Shown: in pieces, positions 10,689 through 23,197 of the stretch
How positions within the stretch are numbered: the first letter of the stretch is position 1
Layout of the letters: the number at the start of each line of letters is the position of its first letter
Assembly (NCBI GenBank): GCA_020726505.1
Contig: JAHLEZ010000001.1
Coordinates: 5,704,001-5,768,000 of the forward strand
Source of the DNA: Leptodontidium sp. MPI-SDFR-AT-0119
Taxonomy: Eukaryota; Ascomycota; Leotiomycetes; Helotiales; Leptodontidiaceae
Reading direction: 5' to 3'
DNA length: 64,000 bases
Notes under the pieces: model-generated
Told to the model about the DNA's origin: nothing
What the model saw: only the letters and a program-made list of their open reading frames with translations
Databases searched by the model: none
Position numbers and translations under genes: made by a program

Positions 10689-12437
10689 TTAATAAACACT
10701 CCCCTTAACACTCTTATCCAATTTCTCCTCCCTTTCCAATTCTTCCAAGATATCTGGCTCCGCCTCACTGCCTGCATCACTACCAACATCACTCTGATCA
10801 CCCAAAGCGTCCGCCAAAGCACCTCGTCCCATGCTGCTCTCTTCCCTCAACTTCCTCAACTGACCCAATGTCACTTGACCCTTCGTCTCCCCACTCGCTA
10901 ATGAACTTCCATGACCAGCAGCCATTCCTCTGAAGCCAACACTCTTTCCCTTCGCCAACCGTTTCCTTGTGTCTTCCTCAGCTGAGAACTCTGTATCACT
11001 TCCGGCTTGGGAGGTATTCCCGCTTGCTGACCCGCCGAAATCACGGCCAGCGGTGACGAGCAGGCGGTCGTTGTTTGGTGACTTGATCTGATTGCGCATC
11101 CTATCTTCAACGGAGATGTAGGAGGGGGTTCCATCGGGACTTGAGACAACCTCGTCCAAGCTCTTCTTCACGTCGACTTGAAAGGGAGCTCCGACCCTAC
11201 CTCTGGGATCATCCTCGTCTTCCTCGCTTGAGCTCTGCCAGCGTCTAGCAGCCGGACGACGGAACTGAAGAGTATCGTTCGAGGCAGCGATAGGAGAGTT
11301 AGAGGGCGACGGCCGTCCGTTGAGTTGCATGGCATGCATGCTATTCTCCTTCTTGTAGTAGTGTTTGCCATGGTCGCAGCCGTTAGGACAGCCTCCCCAC
11401 TTCTTCCTCACTGGGATGCTGGTTAGAGAGGTCGTTGCTGACGCTCCATCAGTACTTGCCGCAAGAAGTTTCTTCTCCTTCTCCTTGTCCTTCTCTGATA
11501 CCGGCGTGCTGGCTGTGGCTGTGATCAAGGGTGTGGTCTTCTCCTTTGCTGCTGCAGCGGCCAGACGTTCGCGCTTGAGTTCTGACCAGGTCCGCAGGTT
11601 GTTCTCCAAGATATATTTCCCAGAATCCTCTTTTTTGCGCATGATGAGGAACTCGCAGTGGTTGACATTTCGTAGATCTTCAAAATATTCCACACTGAAG
11701 TGGTACCATTTCATGAGGAAGACTCTACTCATGAGACCGTGGGTAACTGAGTGCTGTCAGTGCTTGGTGATCTCCAGAAAATAAGGGCAAATGATCATAC
11801 CCAATATGCAAACGGAAGCAAAATCATCCTCTCCAAATTGTCTCCATAGACTCTCGTTGAACCCGCTAACACGATCGTATGCGTCCGCAGCACTCTCTCC
11901 ATTCGGGATTCTGTAAAAGAAATGTCCGTAATCTGCCCTCTCCTGCCACATCCTTTCCATCTCCGCCGAACATGGCTGGAAATTGCCAAAATCCTGCTCT
12001 CGTAACCGCGGTTCCTCGTACACCTTTATAGAATGTCTGGGAAATGGAGATGGGGAGGGTTCGTCGGATGTCAGGGTAGAGAGGATGCCCTCGGTGGTCT
12101 CTCGAGTACGGCGGTAAGGAGATGTGAAGAAATGGAGAGTGTCATCTGCGCGCAGGAGGGTTCGCAGACGTCGGCCTGCATCGTGAGCTTGTGTCCAGCC
12201 ATCGGCCGTAAGTTTAACTCTGTGATCGGGGATCGTTTGGTGGATGTCGCGATTTTCTGAGGGGGCGTTAGTGGGGTGCGGTGAACAGGTACATCAGACA
12301 TGGGCGGACAAAACCCTGGGTTCTGCACAACGAAGGGGGCCCAAGAGGGGTAAAGATACACAGAAATAGAGGCACGACTTACTGTTGCCCTCGGATTGCG
12401 CATGGCGGATCAGGATTATCATACGGGGTTTACCCAT
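10689..12437 (-). CDS. Histidine phosphatase, phosphoglycerate-mutase-like (Det1-type)
   Basis: Exons complement(12383..12437), complement(11801..12256) and complement(10689..11746) give 522 residues. The N-terminal histidine phosphatase domain has the catalytic RHAQSEGN motif (residues 11-18), the second arginine in TSPYRRTRETTEG, the acid region PRLREQDFGNF and the late histidine in VTHGLMSR, which is split by the second intron. Budding-yeast Det1 and related fungal phosphatases have this layout. Substrate and role are not settled for the family. The C-terminal 270 residues are Ser/Lys/Glu-rich and probably disordered, with a short GCPNGCDHGKHYY segment that could bind metal. An ATG at 12479 would add 14 residues, and the inner ATG was preferred because the domain starts right after it. 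Confidence 0.88.
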
Positions 12438-12992
12438 CTTTGGTCTTGGACGGCGTCCTCTGATATTTTGGGGTGGCAAGGATGGGTCCTATTCTCTGGC
12501 TTCTTGAGTGATGTTACGAGTTTCTTCTCCAGTCGGTGCTGTATGGTGGCTACGAGGAGAAAGAGTAAAGAGCAGGAGGGGTCTTGTGTGTTATTTATTG
12601 TCTTGAACTTTGTGTTTTCGAAAGGTAGATCCGTTTGTGAGGTGTGTCTTGGAGGGGTTAACCCCACTCAGCTGGAACGGAGATGGCGTTTCAGAGGGGC
12701 AAAAATGTACTACTAATAAAGAACTGTGCCTGACTAATTCATGGCAACAGCAATGCTTGCACCGATGATGAGATATTACTACTATCAACAAACTTCTGCA
12801 GCTCGTGCCTAAGAAATTCCTGAAGCCCCACATTTGTAAGACTTAGTGAGGTCTATTGTACTCAATCAAGTAGCCCAGCCAGGTAAGCGTTTCCCATCAA
12901 GCCGTGCCGAAAAAAAGACGTAGAAAGAAAAGGAACATAGAAAGCAGCCGTCAGTGTATTCATATGTACAGTCGTCTATCTCTACATGGCAT
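12438..12992. other. Intergenic: phosphatase promoter and ETF-beta 3' region
   Basis: 555 bp upstream of the phosphatase and downstream of ETF-beta. The open frames here are short and lack family features. Nothing further was seen. Confidence 0.4.
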
Positions 12993-13975
12993 CTAAATAG
13001 CGCCCAGCTCCTTGAGTTTTGCAATCATACCATCAACATCATCGACCTTTCCACCTCCTTGTCTTGGTGGAGGTTCTATTTTCACACGTTAGCAATTACT
13101 CATAATTTTCCAACTGGTCCCACTCCTAAGAGAACAGGTCAAACGTACCAATAACCTTCAAAGTTTTCAGCCGTCTCCCAACATCCACCCCAAGATCCCC
13201 AGCGGCCATCTTCTCAATCTTCTTCTTCTTCGCCTTCATGATATTCGGCAAACTTGCATACCGCGGCTCGTTCAGTCTCAGATCTGCAGTGATGATCATG
13301 GGCAATACACCCTTCACAGTCTCTGTTCCACCATCCACTTCCTTCTCAACCGTAACACCCTTCCCATCACCGTCAAAAGTGACTTTGCTCGCCTGTGTCG
13401 CCTGACCCCAGCCCAACAAGCCCGCGAGCATCTGTCCAGTCTGGCCCGCATCATCATCAATACTCTGCTTGCCGAGGAAAACAAGATTGATCTTCTCCCT
13501 CTCTACAACAGCTTTCAGCATCTTAGCTACACCGAGCGGTTCTGGCTCCTCCCCTTCTTTCACTTCGACGTGTATACTCCGATCAGCTCCCATGGCCATA
13601 GCTGTGCGGAGAATATCGGCGCTCTTTGGGGGACCGCACGAGAAGGCGAGGATGTCTTCGACGCCAGAGGGGTAAGTCTTCTTTTCGCGGATGCGCACCG
13701 ATTCTTCGATTGAGAGTTCGTCGAAGGGGTTCATGCTGTGTTTTACGCCCGCAGTCTCGACTGCCGTTTGGGCTTTGTTGACGCGGGGTTTGACCTACTG
13801 GCATATTAGCTATGCTTCCTGCGTGAGGTCGAGACTGGGATGGAAGCTTGGGCTGGGGAGGGCAGGGAGCAAGTTGAAGAGTGTAGCTTCAATTGAGTGT
13901 GAACTGAATATCTGGGGTACAAACTGCATAGTCAATAACCCTCTTTACGGGTACGAGAATCCTTAATCCAGACAT
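12993..13975 (-). CDS. etfB: Electron transfer flavoprotein beta subunit (mitochondrial)
   Basis: Partner of ETF-alpha. The dimer carries electrons from mitochondrial acyl-CoA dehydrogenases to ETF-ubiquinone oxidoreductase. Exons complement(13925..13975), complement(13149..13794) and complement(12993..13075) give 259 residues, the usual size. The N-terminus [17 protein letters not shown] is followed by KPRVNK and [11 protein letters not shown], as in known ETF-beta. The AMP-binding loop is seen as [19 protein letters not shown], and the late signature as [20 protein letters not shown]. The last exon encodes the short [14 protein letters not shown] tail. The first intron uses a gtttgt donor, less common than gtaagt, but the joined reading frame is exact. 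No obvious presequence is present, as is normal for this subunit. Confidence 0.95.
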
Positions 13976-14677
13976 GTTGCGTGCTCAATTGTTGTAGAGA
14001 GACAATGAAGCTCTACAAGTAATGTTGACGCAGTTGAGGAATCGGACCGGCCATCCCCACGTTTTGCTTCAACCGAGGTTAGTCACGTGAATTGCTCCGA
14101 TGAAAGCCGAGCTGACAGAAGTTGGGTTTGGATGCTTCACTTTTCCTAGCTGGCGATGTATTTTTGTATGAGATGCCTTACATGAAGAAGTTGCTAAAAT
14201 GGACCGCTCTCCTCTTATAACTCTGTTCATAGTGGCCGTCTCTTATCTCAGGCTTCCTGTGAACTCATGAACTCCGTGTGAGCATGACTGGAGCTGTAGG
14301 AACCAGCATGTGCAACAGAGAGAAGAAGGCTAGAGATATCGGTACATCTGTAAAGGACTAAGGTAGAAGTTATCATTAGCAAATAATTATCTAGTGTATT
14401 GCAGTAAGATAAGTGAAGAACATAACGGTTAGAAAACACCAGGAAGCTCTCAAGCTGGGCTTGCACATTCTATATTCCGTCAAGTCGACCTGAACGGAAG
14501 AAAGTTAATGATGGATTTCACTGACTGCCGCCCACAACTTCTCGATGCCAGTACTACTGAAAGTTCACACCCGAGCCAAAGCTATTGGACACCCATTTCT
14601 GCCATTGCAAATGAATCCGAGATGCAATCAGACTTGCATTTCAAAATACCGTCACTTGAATCCCTCTGAATCCCCTT
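13976..14677. promoter_or_regulatory. ETF-beta promoter; intergenic to Dap1
   Basis: 702 bp. A perfect TCACGTGA palindrome (14083-14090) sits about 110 bp before the ETF-beta start and could bind a Cbf1-type or other bHLH factor. The rest is plain AT-rich sequence. Confidence 0.4.
14083..14090. promoter_or_regulatory. TCACGTGA palindrome upstream of ETF-beta
   Basis: An 8-bp E-box-type palindrome, the class bound by Cbf1/bHLH factors. Related CACGTG cores recur at 45202, 50242, 61195 and 63065 in this window. Binding is inferred. Confidence 0.35.
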
Positions 14678-15351
14678 TCAGCCCTCAACCACCTTCCCCT
14701 CCTCCTCCACAACCTTCCCCTCATCACCAGCCTTCACCAGCCTCCCAACCACCAAATACTTCTCCTCAAACCTCTCCTCCCACCCCCGCAACGCCTCCAT
14801 CTCGTCGTCTCCAAGCCCCTTCAAATCATCCAACTCCCCCAGTAAATCACTCGTCAACATATCTTCGTCAAAACTGCCACAAGCTAGACCCCTCGTCGCA
14901 TCTCTACCCGCGAAATTCGCATACGGGCCGCCTGGACCGTAGAAGTTCCTTCCGGGCGTGACGTCGAAGACCTTACCGCGGACGGCGAGGTAGACGGGCA
15001 TGTTATTCAGGCCATTGTAGGGTAGGAGGGTTGGTGGGGTGAAGGTCCGGAAGACGATGGGTGCTGGAGCCGAGGGGAGGGTGACTGGTGGAGAGGGTTT
15101 GAGGCGGTAGTAGAGTGTTAGAACGAGAAGGGAGAAGAGGATTAGGTTGAGGGGTGTGAAGACTGTTGTGCTGGATGGAGGATTAGCTGGTGTTTTAAGG
15201 AGGGGGGAACAATACGTACACTTCTGGTAAGGGGGTTGGCTTTGCGGCTTCTATTGAGGGAATAAGTTAGATTGTTCTGCTGCCTGTCCTGAAGAACCAG
15301 ATGGAGAGGAGGTAGAATACCTTGTGCCATCCTCTGCTCGACATAATCCAT
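14678..15351 (-). CDS. dap1: Cytochrome b5-like haem protein, Dap1/PGRMC (MAPR) family
   Basis: Dap1 binds haem through a tyrosine and supports cytochrome P450 enzymes, especially Cyp51/Erg11 in ergosterol synthesis, at the ER membrane. Exons complement(15321..15351), complement(15220..15250) and complement(14678..15170) give 184 residues. The first two exons are only 31 bp each. A membrane anchor (LNLILFSLLVLTLYY) is followed by FRTFTPPTLLPYNG, then the MAPR core MPVYLAVRGKVFDVTPGRNF and YGPGGPYANFAGRDATRGLA, containing the haem-ligand tyrosine region. LRGWEERFEEKYLVVG closes the domain. The tail is Glu/Lys/Val-rich. It is transcribed away from a hotdog thioesterase. Confidence 0.92.
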
Positions 15352-15754
15352 GGTGATGGGGTTGCCAGTTGAAGGTAACAGCCTCGTGTCTTTTGTCAAG
15401 ATAGCTCCGGACGGTCCGTCGTAGCTCGTGTTTGTAGTTCGAAGATATCCCCTGGATTGACTGCTGGTTTTTAGATGTACTGCTTTGGTACGATGCTTTC
15501 TGTCGTGAGGTCGTGAATTGCTCTTCAAGTGAGATGTTATGTGAGATTGTCGTCGTAATTGCACGATATCGATTGGGAGCCTCTTCAGCCAGTTTGGCGG
15601 GTCCGCTTCGGAGTGAGACAGCGGGCAGAGCCGAGAAATGATGCAAGTGTGGAGAATCAGGGGCCTCGGCAGTGGAATTTACATGCGACCCCTCGAAACA
15701 ACGTCAACAGCCTTTGCACTTCTCTCTATCTCAATCAGTCCCAAAATAAACAAT
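15352..15754. promoter_or_regulatory. Shared promoter of dap1 and thioesterase
   Basis: 403 bp between divergent starts. An ATG at 15638 is in frame with the thioesterase and may extend it. No clear TATA box was identified. Confidence 0.35.
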
Positions 15755-16405
15755 ATGTCAACCAAACCGCCTCCTCCCCTGCCTGCCCTCTCACCCTTCA
15801 TATTCGAAGCCGTTCCTACTTCTACAAAAGCCCATTTCGATAGCATTCCATGGACAAAACAATACACATCTGACCCCGCCTTAAAGCCTTACACTACGGC
15901 ATCTCGTATCCCGAAGACAGATAGTACCGCAGATACATTCTGTGCTATTACATTGAATAGCAAAGATACCGTCACGGTCTGGCAAAGCTGGTGGAGACCT
16001 GCTCCTGCTCCTGCCAACGAAAATACGAAAGGGGAGGGAGTAGAAAGGAAATTTGGAGAGAGCATCGCCCTCCTTACCATCTCCAGTGGCTTAAACGGCC
16101 ACCCAGACACAATACACGGCGGTTTCCTCTCGGTCATTCTCGACGAGCTTATTGGCAATGCTGCTGAATACGAGAGACCCCATGACAAGAGCACCATGAC
16201 GGCGTATCTCAAGGTGGATTATAAACGGCCGGTCAGTACGCCTGGGACGCTTGCTGTGAGGACTTGGGTGGAGAGGGTACAGGGCAGGAAGATTTGGGGG
16301 AGGGGAGAGGTGCTGGATCAGGAAGGTTTGGTGTGTGCGACTGGTGAGGCACTTTTTATTGTTGTTGAGAGGGTGACGGGGGCTGTGGGTAAGAGTAGAC
16401 TGTGA
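15755..16405 (+). CDS. Hotdog-fold acyl-CoA thioesterase (PaaI/THEM4-like)
   Basis: A single-exon hotdog (4HBT) protein of 216 residues from the chosen start. The core reads GLNGHPDTIHGGFLSVILDE, where the HGG motif and following acid residue are the usual catalytic elements, then TAYLKVDYKRPVSTPGTL and CATGEALFIVVE. Members hydrolyse acyl-CoA thioesters, often in mitochondria, and the actual acyl chain is unknown here. An in-frame ATG at 15638 would add 39 residues with arginines and hydrophobics that could act as a mitochondrial presequence, so the start is uncertain. The MSTKPPPP start was preferred as the simpler case. Confidence 0.85.
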   Translation: MSTKPPPPLPALSPFIFEAVPTSTKAHFDSIPWTKQYTSDPALKPYTTASRIPKTDSTADTFCAITLNSKDTVTVWQSWWRPAPAPANENTKGEGVERKFGESIALLTISSGLNGHPDTIHGGFLSVILDELIGNAAEYERPHDKSTMTAYLKVDYKRPVSTPGTLAVRTWVERVQGRKIWGRGEVLDQEGLVCATGEALFIVVERVTGAVGKSRL

Positions 16406-16888
16406 GAGAGGTAGATGGGAAAGACATTCAAAGATAGAAGTGGGCTGTTTAAAATGAGGCAAGCAATCTTTGCTTCCAACGTCCAGTACAACATGTTACG
16501 AAGATACGTCGTAAAGGAATGGATGCAAGTTAGGGATGAAGAATAGAGCAGATATAGACTTGTATACAGAACTCGACACAAGAACATATATCGTGCCCCC
16601 CACACCCCAAATTTGCGGAGCGAGCTAAAGGGATCTTACTATGGATGTGATCTATTACGAGAGATAGAGCTTGGACTTTAGCAATTCCATAGCGAAGATC
16701 TCTTACTATCGCTGTCAATAACTAATTATTCAAACTTCCGTGGGATTATGACGAACCAAGTTAGCATTCGGATTGTCACCCCAGCTATCACTTACAGATT
16801 TATTGGGTATGCATGCTTCCTATAGCCGAGTTTCAAAATCAACGTACTGTTGTTCCGTAATATTCATTCATCCGGTTTCATTCGTCAA
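16406..16888. other. Intergenic, convergent 3' ends
   Basis: Between the thioesterase and thiolase 3' ends. AT-rich, and nothing recognisable was seen. Confidence 0.45.
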
Positions 16889-18328
<1,440 letters not shown>

Positions 18329-19156
18329 GATTGAATCAAGAGAAGAGAAATACGGAAGATTGAAAAAGAGAAAGAAGTGAGAAGGGAGAGCTAGGGAAGT
18401 TGATGGATGGGTCGAGGGAGCGACGGAAAGGTGCCGCCTCTATCCGTTAAGCTCGGCTTGTGATCGAGCTCGGTTGTGCAGGGATGCAACGGTGCGATCG
18501 CGGGGGAGATTCTGGGGGGGCGAAGGAATCCGCCCCGCCGAAGATTTGCCACGCGAGAGGTCATCAGTCCCATGTTTACTTGACTTGAGTTGTCGAGTAA
18601 TTCAGGAACCCGAAAGTAATCATCGCCAGGGTAGTCTTCCTCGAAGAAATGGGCACCCACTTCCACCTTGCGATGCTCTGGCAAAGACTGTAAGGTTGCA
18701 AAATGCTCACATGTATGCTCAGTTATCGAGCTCGCAACTGCTAACGAGGAAAACCTGTTGAAGGATACATCTGTTGCAAAAATGTACCATCACCGTGGCC
18801 AAGCCAGCTTACAGACAGTTCCAGATTGTCTTCCTATATACAAACAAATTCCCCCGTCTAATAGTTTTCCTGCCCCGCTCAAACAGAAGAAGTTTTGTCG
18901 GCTTTTATCTATCTCCCAACCAAAACACAAGTCAACTCGAGGATGCGAGTCCATCCCAGAAATCAAGAAAAATCTATTTTCCGCAACCGCCAATATCGCA
19001 TGCAAACGCCACTACCCAAGGCACCGAATTTTGCTTTCAATCTTTGAACAAGAAGACCATCCGAAACGTATCCTAGCACCCCAAACGCCACTTTCTTTAA
19101 AGCTTAACTTCTCGAGCTTGAGATCCCCAACCATAGAGGGATGTAGCCTTTCTTGA
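18329..19156. other. Intergenic: thiolase promoter and RSR1 3' region
   Basis: 828 bp. The part next to the thiolase is GC-rich and the rest AT-rich. Short open frames on both strands have no family features. Confidence 0.4.
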
Positions 19157-20328
19157 TCATAATATAATGCAATGCTTGTTCTTGCCTCCACGTCTGCCGG
19201 TCCTGCCATGGTGGTGAGACTTGGATGATTTCCCTTTGTCGCGATGCGGCCTCCTGCGATAATCGTCTTCCAAACTTGAGGTCGTAGTGTTGTCTTTCCG
19301 TATGATCTGCCTACACAAATCCACAAACACTTCATCCACATTTGCTATAGCCCATTAGTATCCCCTGATCAACTTTACACGGGACCAACTCACCTCTCCT
19401 CCTTGCTGATGTCTCGTAATAAGGTGCATTTCCCCAGCTCTGCGATACAGCAAAAGCCCTCGACCTAGTCACTACGCGATCTTCCTCCAAATCTGACTTG
19501 TTTCCAACGATAACAATAGGGACATTTTCATCATCCTTGATTCGTATGATCTGGTCTCGTAGTTCGGAGAGCTCGGCTAGACTGCTCTGGCTCGTGATAG
19601 AGAAAACGAGGAGAAATCCTTGTCCAGTCTTCATGTATAATTCTCTACAATATCGATATCAGTACGTTATATGATCGCCATGTCTTGAATCGGTACTACC
19701 TCATCGCAGCTAGTGGATATTAGCTGTTGTACAGACCACGTGACATACTACATTGGAAAGGTGACTTACTGAATTGTTCTGTGCCAGCTGTATCTAATCT
19801 AGTAATTCGTGAGTCTGATTTCTCCGCAATCCGAGAGGGTATCTTACATCTCTAACATGCATTGGCGACCCTGTGGTAGATTTTAGTCTTAAGGATCTCC
19901 TATCCATTTCTTGGCAATCACAGCTACTCACATCGACCTCGATCTGTTTCCGATACGAGTCCTCGATAGTTGGATCATAGCTCTCGATCCATACATTCTG
20001 CACGAATTGCGCTACATGTTTACAGTATCAGTACATTCCTCGTATCTGTTTGTGATTTGGGGGCGGGTCGCCTTACCTGTGAGGCAACTCTTGCCCACGC
20101 CGCCTAGAATTGCAGAGATTGCCGTCAGCCGCTGCCACAAGCACCTCCTGAAGATCCCAAAATAAAGGGGGGAGGGTCACACACCCGCGCCTAAGACGAC
20201 AATATGATAATCTCTCCTATATTATGTGATGCACCGTTAGTTTCTGTGCATCGCGAGGGATAGAGATGGGATGAGATTGCCAGCAAGGGCCTGGATTTTG
20301 CATACCTTTGGGACGTCCTAGCTGACAT
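19157..20328 (-). CDS. rsr1: Ras-family GTPase Rsr1/Rap1-like (polarity GTPase)
   Basis: Nine exons, complement: 20306..20328, 20185..20216, 20077..20103, 19932..20011, 19848..19870, 19770..19798, 19700..19709, 19394..19644 and 19157..19344, joining exactly to 220 residues. Rsr1/Bud1 links cortical landmarks to Cdc42 in polarised growth. The P-loop [11 protein letters not shown] is split by two introns. Switch I is YDPTIEDSY and switch [15 protein letters not shown], both Rap-type, with NKSDLEE and ETSARRR following. The tail is strongly basic and ends KHCIIL, a CAAX box whose final Leu predicts geranylgeranylation. Exon 7 has only 10 nucleotides, coding Thr-Ala-Met and part of Arg. Several early exons are below 35 bp, so gene finders will often miss this N-terminus. 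Confidence 0.93.
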
Positions 20329-20791
20329 GCTTCAAGTTGCGCCTAGAGAGGGACAGTTGAGTAGTTGAGTTGAGTCTACTGCAGCAGCAAACTCTGACGT
20401 CCCCTAAGCTTCCCAAGCCCAATCTGTGACGCCTGGGGGTGCGCTATGCTGCTAGGCTGCACTGCACTGTTCTTCGAACCCCTCGCTACTCCTTTCTCTT
20501 CTGACACATGCACTCTCTAATCTCACACTCAACACCCCTTGGAACCGACGCAATTGTCTTGCCTGTAGAGTACGAGGTACTTGTAAGATCCTTGGATAAA
20601 CTGCACGCGAGGAGGTATGCTGGTTTGGGCTGGCCCAGCTGTGTCTGGCCAGGACCGGAAAGGCCGGTGGCAGAGTTGTTCCGAGCCGGCTGCGGGGAAG
20701 CTCATGACATGGACTTGGACCTTCACTTTGAGCTTCGTACTTGCGCAGCTAGAACACGACCGACAACTTCCTGCCTGTCCACTCTGCAATC
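20329..20791. promoter_or_regulatory. Shared promoter of rsr1 and vta1
   Basis: 463 bp between divergent starts. It has a short gttgagt repeat near 20350-20375. No clear core promoter element was seen. Confidence 0.35.
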
Positions 20792-22325
20792 ATGTCAGTC
20801 CATATTCCCTCCAAGTTGAAGGCTGCCGATCTTTCGAGATTCATTGTTAGAGCTGCACAACTGGAGACTGCAAAGCCTGTGATAGCTTATTGGTGTAAGT
20901 TGCCCCATTTTGCCCGCCAGGAAAGCAAGCTGATGAACCGAGGTGAATACTGGATTGTCAATCAAATACTCGCAAAAGGACTGCATAATGGCGACGCGGA
21001 GACCCTGCAGTATACTACGACATTGATGGACAAGCTCGAGCAGGTAAGTCTCTCCAAAGCTGGTATAACACGATATTAACAACATTCAGATCAAAGCTGA
21101 CAATGCTTCGAACGATGCAATTGTTGATGATACAGCTGGTCAAGCATATGTTGAGCACTTTGGGTTGGAGACATTCTTCCGAGCAGATAGGACGATCAAG
21201 GCGAATGCAGTGACAAAGTAGGTTGTGGTTGACAGAGCTTCGGGTTTCTGCTCTAACATCTTCAGGCAAACGGCAGATACTTTCCAAGCGGCTGCAACTT
21301 TTCTCGAGCTTGTAAATATATGGGGATCGCCAGATGCGGATACGACAGCCAAGATCAAGTATGCGAAATGGAATGCAATCCGGATAATGAGGGCATTGAA
21401 AGAAGGGAAAGACCCCAATGAATCGAACCCAAAGATAGAGCCCGCGGAGGAGAACTTACCAGCGCTTGATCCTAATGACCCGGAGGTCTTGCAGCTTGGG
21501 GGACCTTCAAAACAACCTTCTGTCGAAGATGTACCAGATGAGCAATTCCAAGTAGAATCAAGGCTCGCTAGGCAGTCATCCATCGACCAGTCTTTACATC
21601 CTTCCGCTCAACCTTCCGCACAACCATCTGCACAAGTCTCTGATCGTGGATCTCCAGGACCGAATCCCACCTTTGAACCATACCCCAAGGATGGATTTCC
21701 CTACTCTGCCGTCAAGGATGACAATGTTTCACCGATGGATCCTTCACCCAACGAGAGGGATGGGTCGGTAGGTGGGGGCTACTTCCCAGAAGTACCTACA
21801 TTCACGTCCGAAGTCCAAGATCCAACTCTTCAAACTGCGCCACCTACGGATGCATTTGGTTTAGGTCTTCCAGATCACCCATCAGCTCCTCCAGGTGGAG
21901 ACTTAAGTCTACCAGACCAACCCACAGGTCCACCAGGCACCCAACGTTCCCCAGATTTCGAGTCCTTCCCACCTCCAACCCTTCCAGATGAGCCAGCAAA
22001 CCCCCCTCAAGATTTCTACCGCCAGGCTCCAGCTCAACCCCCCCCACCACAATTCTCACACCCTCACGCCCAACAGCCAACAAACTACGCACCTCCTCCA
22101 GTCCAACCTCAACAGCCAATATACCAGGCACCGCCTCCACAACGACATAACCCACCGCCTCCCGATCCTCCAGCACCAAAGAAAACCCAACTCATCACTG
22201 ATGATATGTCGATTGCTAAAGCACAAAAGCATTGTCGTTGGGCCATCTCGGCCTTGAATTTTGAGGATGCTGATACGGCGGTGAGGGAATTGAGGGAAGC
22301 TCTGAAGACGTTAGGAGCATCGTAG
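20792..22325 (+). CDS. vta1: Vta1/LIP5, activator of Vps4 in multivesicular body sorting
   Basis: Exons 20792..21043, 21090..21217 and 21266..22325 give 479 residues. Vta1 stimulates the Vps4 ATPase that disassembles ESCRT-III on endosomes. The N-terminal double-MIT domain is clear: SKLKAADLSRFIVRAAQLE, PVIAYWCKLPHFARQE, then AYVEHFGLETFFRADRTIKA and QTADTFQAAATFLELVNIWG. A long Pro/Gln-rich linker (about residues 190-430) contains a short SAQP tandem. The C-terminal Vps4-binding region reads SIAKAQKHCRWAISALNFED followed by a helix with VRELREAL. The linker is longer than in yeast, as is usual in filamentous fungi. Confidence 0.94.
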
Positions 22326-23197
22326 GTAGGATTTGTGGATGTTATATTGTATTTACATTAGTTTAGTGGTAGTTATAGTTGAGGATGAGATTATGAATGC
22401 GAATACCCATCATTGAACAGCAAGTCTTTCAAGGATAATTTAAGATACCCAGCCCATCCTGCCTCAGTGTAAGCATCTTGAGATCCAGTAGCAGTGTAAT
22501 ACTCTTGACTGACCCGAGCGGAGCCGCGCGCGGAGTCATGTACCATTCTCATTTTGAGATGGAAAGGGCACGCAATTCCCCAGCCGTGTTCGATGACTCG
22601 ACTCCAGTCAAGCATCTAGAAAACTCTGCCATCTTTCCCGAAGGACAAACGAAGCTCTTCAAACCCGTTACCCCCAGCACAGTAACTGCCCGTTGCAAAA
22701 ACTTTCTGTAAAGTACCTACTGATTGATGGCTATAAAGATAGGAGGAAGACATCTAGTCGCTTGTTGTTCCCGCTCCGAACGATGCGACAATAACTGGTT
22801 GAGGGTGTTTTTGGTTTGAGCATACATTTCTGTTAAAAGCATCCCCTCCTCTATCACAATTCTGCAGCTGTCAATAATTGGAACCAGCGTTGTCAATACT
22901 AGATTAAATCGAGCGTGAGGACAGAGTTGGGGATTCGGGCAGGTGGGTGTGTTGTTCTGGATATCGATCTCGCTTATCTTAGTGCGGGTTTGTTTTGTAT
23001 CAACATTGCAAAGTCACGACAACAGGACAGGACAGGACATTTCTTAAAATCCATGGAATTTAAAAGTTCTAAAGGTATTGGGTATCTATCCTCTTTTTTC
23101 TAAGCCCCCAGTGAAAAAGTCATGTAGGAAAACGCCAAGCCAGACCAAAGCGAAGTGAAATATGATACAGCGAAACGAAAAATCGACCAAGACACTT
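22326..23197. other. Intergenic, convergent 3' ends
   Basis: 872 bp between the Vta1 and vWA 3' ends. AT-rich with scattered short frames. No gene or RNA was recognised. Confidence 0.4.

Noticed and set aside
14545..14961. Pro/Ser-rich 138-residue plus-strand frame
   Set aside because: Antisense shadow of the dap1 coding region, which is conserved on the minus strand.
20465..20485. B-box-like ttcgaacccc sequence
   Set aside because: No T-arm stem or A-box around it, so not a tRNA.
21140..21583. 147-residue minus-strand frame
   Set aside because: Antisense to vta1 exons.
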